The position numbers were made by a program, and so were the translations under genes. Shown piece after piece: positions 62,456 through 64,000 of a stretch of DNA of 64,000 nucleotides; the stretch's first letter is position 1; every line of letters starts with the position of its first letter. Source of the stretch: Sinimarinibacterium arenosum. GTDB taxonomy: Bacteria > Pseudomonadota > Gammaproteobacteria > Nevskiales > Nevskiaceae. The stretch lies in NCBI RefSeq assembly GCF_005047655.1, contig NZ_SUKF01000010.1, positions 185,103-249,102 of the forward strand, in the 5' to 3' direction. Below the pieces are notes generated by a model. It saw only the letters and a list, made by a program, of their open reading frames with translations, did no database searches and was not told the DNA's origin.

Positions 62456-63235
62456 TTACTTGGCCTCCATCGGCGCATGAACCGGCACCACCAGCAAGTC
62501 CGGCGCCGCCTGTTTCTTCGCAATCTTCAATCCGGCCTTGACCGCATCCTCATAGTCATTGTCCTGGACCCAGGTTTTGCTGTCCGCGTCCCAGTAACCT
62601 GTCTCGGCGCCATCGAGCGTCTGATACATCAGACTCACACGGCCAGCGCGCAGGAAATCAACCGTCTTTTCGCCAACCTTGCCCTGGTAGGACTCCAGAG
62701 TACGGCCGTACTCCATTTCGACCTGATAGGCCTCGACGATACGGCGGAACTTCTCCGCGATCGACACGTCAGCGCGCGTCATCATGTCCTTCAGGTCAGC
62801 GATTCGCTGCGCACGTTCCTGAGGCAGAAACGGCAAATCGAGCTTGATGAAGTCGTCCAGTGTGCCAAGCATCTTCTGCAGGTACGGCACCACTTCACGC
62901 GCAGTGGTCTCGATCTCGCCGAGCTGCCGCTGCATTGTCTCCATTTCGTCCAGCTGCGCTTTGATCGTACCTTCCAGCTGCTCGTTGTAGCGCCGCAGGC
63001 TGTCGGTTTCCTGGATCACGGAGCGGTATTCGGCAACTGCCTGCCGGGTCTCGTCATCCAGCTTGTCAACCCGGGACTGGGTCTGCTGAGCGGCCTGCTC
63101 CGTCGCGGCCTGCTCGTCGATCGCCTTTGAGACTGTAGCTGTCGACTGCGCAAATACGCTCGCCGTCACCAACAGACCCGCGACCGCCATTCCGCTGCGC
63201 AGCAACGCTGCAGCATGAAACCGGCTGTGAGACAT
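62456..63235 (-). CDS. DUF3450 family periplasmic protein
   Basis: The 259-residue protein has a signal peptide (about 1-29, ending ASVFAQ) and a coiled coil (about 30-120), followed by a globular region with VSLMYQTLDGAETGYWD, the DUF3450 signature. It heads the TonB2-like operon DUF3450-ExbB-ExbB-ExbD-TonB-TPR. The partner coiled coil of the large ExbB encoded next may bind it; this is inference. No strong promoter was recognised in the 141 bases before the comEA terminator. Confidence 0.9.
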   Translation of the reverse strand: MSHSRFHAAALLRSGMAVAGLLVTASVFAQSTATVSKAIDEQAATEQAAQQTQSRVDKLDDETRQAVAEYRSVIQETDSLRRYNEQLEGTIKAQLDEMETMQRQLGEIETTAREVVPYLQKMLGTLDDFIKLDLPFLPQERAQRIADLKDMMTRADVSIAEKFRRIVEAYQVEMEYGRTLESYQGKVGEKTVDFLRAGRVSLMYQTLDGAETGYWDADSKTWVQDNDYEDAVKAGLKIAKKQAAPDLLVVPVHAPMEAK

Positions 63236-63372
63236 AACTTGAAATTCCCTTATTTGAGGATTAGTTCAAACTCATGGCATTGCCACTGCCACGGCGCACC
63301 GCTCGGCAGGGGACCGATGGTAGCACCAAGTTCCCACAACGGAATAACGGGTTTTCCCCCAAGCCGGCAAAG

Positions 63373-63396
63373 AAAAAGGCGGGCTCTCGCCCGCCT
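63373..63396 (-). terminator. Rho-independent terminator after the comEA-like gene
   Basis: On the minus strand AGGCGGGC and GCCCGCCT form an 8-bp stem with loop GAGA, followed by a run of five T. It begins 22 bases past the stop, so the transcript ends before the DUF3450 operon. Confidence 0.9.
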
Positions 63397-63418
63397 CAAT
63401 GTGCCTCCCTTAGGCCGT

Positions 63419-63682
63419 TCAGTCTTTGACTTTTATGTTGTTTTTGTTCTGTTCGAACAGGGCCTGCCCGACTCCATCCACCTTGACAATTTCCTCCGGA
63501 GCCTTGAAGGGTCCAACCTTCTCGCGATACTCGATGATCGCCTTGGCCTTCGCAGGACCGATGCCGGAAAGCTCCTTGGCCAGCGTTTTGGCGTCTGCTG
63601 AATTGATATTGACCGGCCCCGCGAATACGGCAGCCGAGATCAGCGAGGTCAACGCAGCAAACAACATCTTGGATTTATTCAT
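63419..63682 (-). CDS. ComEA-like helix-hairpin-helix protein
   Basis: The 87-residue protein has a signal peptide (about 1-21, ending VFAG) and a ComEA-type double helix-hairpin-helix domain (VNINSADAKTLAKELSGIG and the final VDGVGQALFEQN segment). Small secreted HhH proteins bind double-stranded DNA non-specifically, and ComEA ratchets incoming DNA in natural transformation, although many such proteins have no proven role. RBS AAGGAGG lies before ATG. It has its own terminator, and a lux-box-like palindrome lies about 86-105 bases upstream. Confidence 0.88.
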   Translation of the reverse strand: MNKSKMLFAALTSLISAAVFAGPVNINSADAKTLAKELSGIGPAKAKAIIEYREKVGPFKAPEEIVKVDGVGQALFEQNKNNIKVKD

Positions 63683-63767
63683 CGCACCCCCTCCTTAGTG
63701 TTGAGTGGAGTGACACTTCACAATCCATGTCACAGGACCGACTGTAGGGATTTTTGGTGCGCTTGAA

Positions 63768-63787
63768 ACCTGTCCGTTCGGACAGGT
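63768..63787. promoter_or_regulatory. lux-box-like palindrome
   Basis: ACCTGTCCGTTCGGACAGGT is a perfect 9-2-9 inverted repeat. It shares the ACCTGT...ACAGGT ends of the Vibrio fischeri luxI lux box and agrees with 16 of 20 positions of that site as I recall it. On both sides a weak -10 lies at class II activator spacing: GATAAT at 63810-63815 on the + strand, and TACAGT on the minus strand near 63741-63746, toward the comEA-like gene. No luxI or luxR gene is in the window. A TetR-type operator or plain hairpin is the alternative. Confidence 0.5.
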
Positions 63788-63891
63788 AGTCGTGCGAACT
63801 TTAAGGCGCGATAATTACGAGCTTTGGCTCACGCTCATGACCGCGCATCAGGACGACGCTGCGGGCATTCGTCGCGCGGGTTCTACCCCGA

Positions 63892-64000
63892 TGACTCGGA
63901 CACTTTCGAGAAGGCCGATAATGGCCGCAAGGAGTGTTCATGTCGAAGCGAAGGAAGTTCAGTCCAGAGTTCAAGCGCGGGGCCGTTGAGCAGGCCCGCC
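63892..64000 (+). mobile_element. Left end of an IS3-family-like insertion sequence (partial)
   Basis: The element runs off the window. Its first ORF starts at 63940, and the candidate terminal repeat begins near TGACTCGGACACTTTCGAG at 63892, the TGA...-type end of IS3 relatives. The exact boundary and the right end cannot be seen. Confidence 0.55.
63940..64000 (+). CDS. IS3-family transposase OrfA, N-terminal fragment
   Basis: The reading frame begins ATG at 63940, with GGAG 5 bases before it. It encodes MSKRRKFSPEFKRGAVEQAR, the opening of the helix-turn-helix domain of IS3/IS911-type OrfA (IPR Transposase_8), truncated by the window edge. The product would bind the element's ends; the catalytic OrfB would follow outside the window. 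Confidence 0.8.
   Translation, partial: MSKRRKFSPEFKRGAVEQAR

Noticed and set aside
63838..63891. Remnant of a luxI gene after the lux-box-like site
   Set aside because: The frame is only 18 codons long before the IS-like end, has no ribosome-binding site and no recognisable AHL-synthase residues, so I do not annotate it.

Overview
The window is a GC-rich (roughly 60 % or more by eye), densely coding chromosomal segment of a gammaproteobacterium. The evidence is gene order: pheS-pheT-ihfA-merR-tRNA-Pro; miaB-phoH-ybeY-corC-lnt; maf/rng/yhdP/nitrilase/tldD; ssb-MFS-uvrA; prkA-yeaH-spoVR. Two DUF1302 outer-membrane proteins, an MMPL-type exporter and a DUF3450/ExbB/ExbB/ExbD/TonB/TPR operon would suit a Nevskiales/Solimonadaceae-like or related lineage. 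That placement is inference and was not tested by phylogeny.

Layout. 1-3.4 kb (+): end of pheS, pheT, ihfA, a MerR regulator and tRNA-Pro(GGG), followed by an imperfect duplication of the tRNA 3' flank. 3.6-13.4 kb (-): lipoprotein esterase, gamma-carbonic-anhydrase-like protein, HMG-CoA lyase and acetoacetyl-CoA synthetase (overlapping genes), then gpmA, an RND/MMPL exporter behind a TetR-type palindrome, and aidB. 13.4-17.3 kb (+): LemA, a GIDE-domain membrane protein carrying an EF-hand, and oligopeptidase A. 17.3-22.0 kb (-): prkA-yeaH-spoVR. 22.3-23.1 kb (+): xthA. 23.1-36.7 kb (-): several co-directional blocks: maf, rng, yhdP, nitrilase, tldD, rsmD, coaD, ferredoxin, gamma-glutamyltransferase, ExbB, two ExbDs and TonB. 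36.8-37.6 kb (+): class II aldolase. 37.6-45.1 kb (-): MFS, ssb, phosphatase, miaB, phoH, ybeY, corC, lnt. 45.3-48.1 kb (+): uvrA. 48.2-63.7 kb (-): two DUF1302 proteins, an OppABCD transporter without OppF, an EamA transporter, a second TonB operon and a ComEA-like protein. The right edge has a perfect 9-2-9 palindrome resembling a lux box, then the left end of an IS3-type insertion sequence.

How the genes work together. Most of the window is housekeeping: tRNA charging, tRNA and rRNA modification, RNA processing, ribosome maturation, DNA repair, lipoprotein maturation and CoA synthesis. The accessory content concerns the envelope. It includes two separate TonB energising complexes, one with an unusual pair of ExbD subunits in which one lacks the conserved aspartate, and with a periplasmic gamma-glutamyltransferase gene two bases away. 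It also includes two large outer-membrane DUF1302 proteins, a peptide importer, an RND exporter and a LemA/GIDE pair. The observations most worth following are the lux-box-like site at 63768-63787 and the Asp-to-Asn ExbD at 23708-24112.
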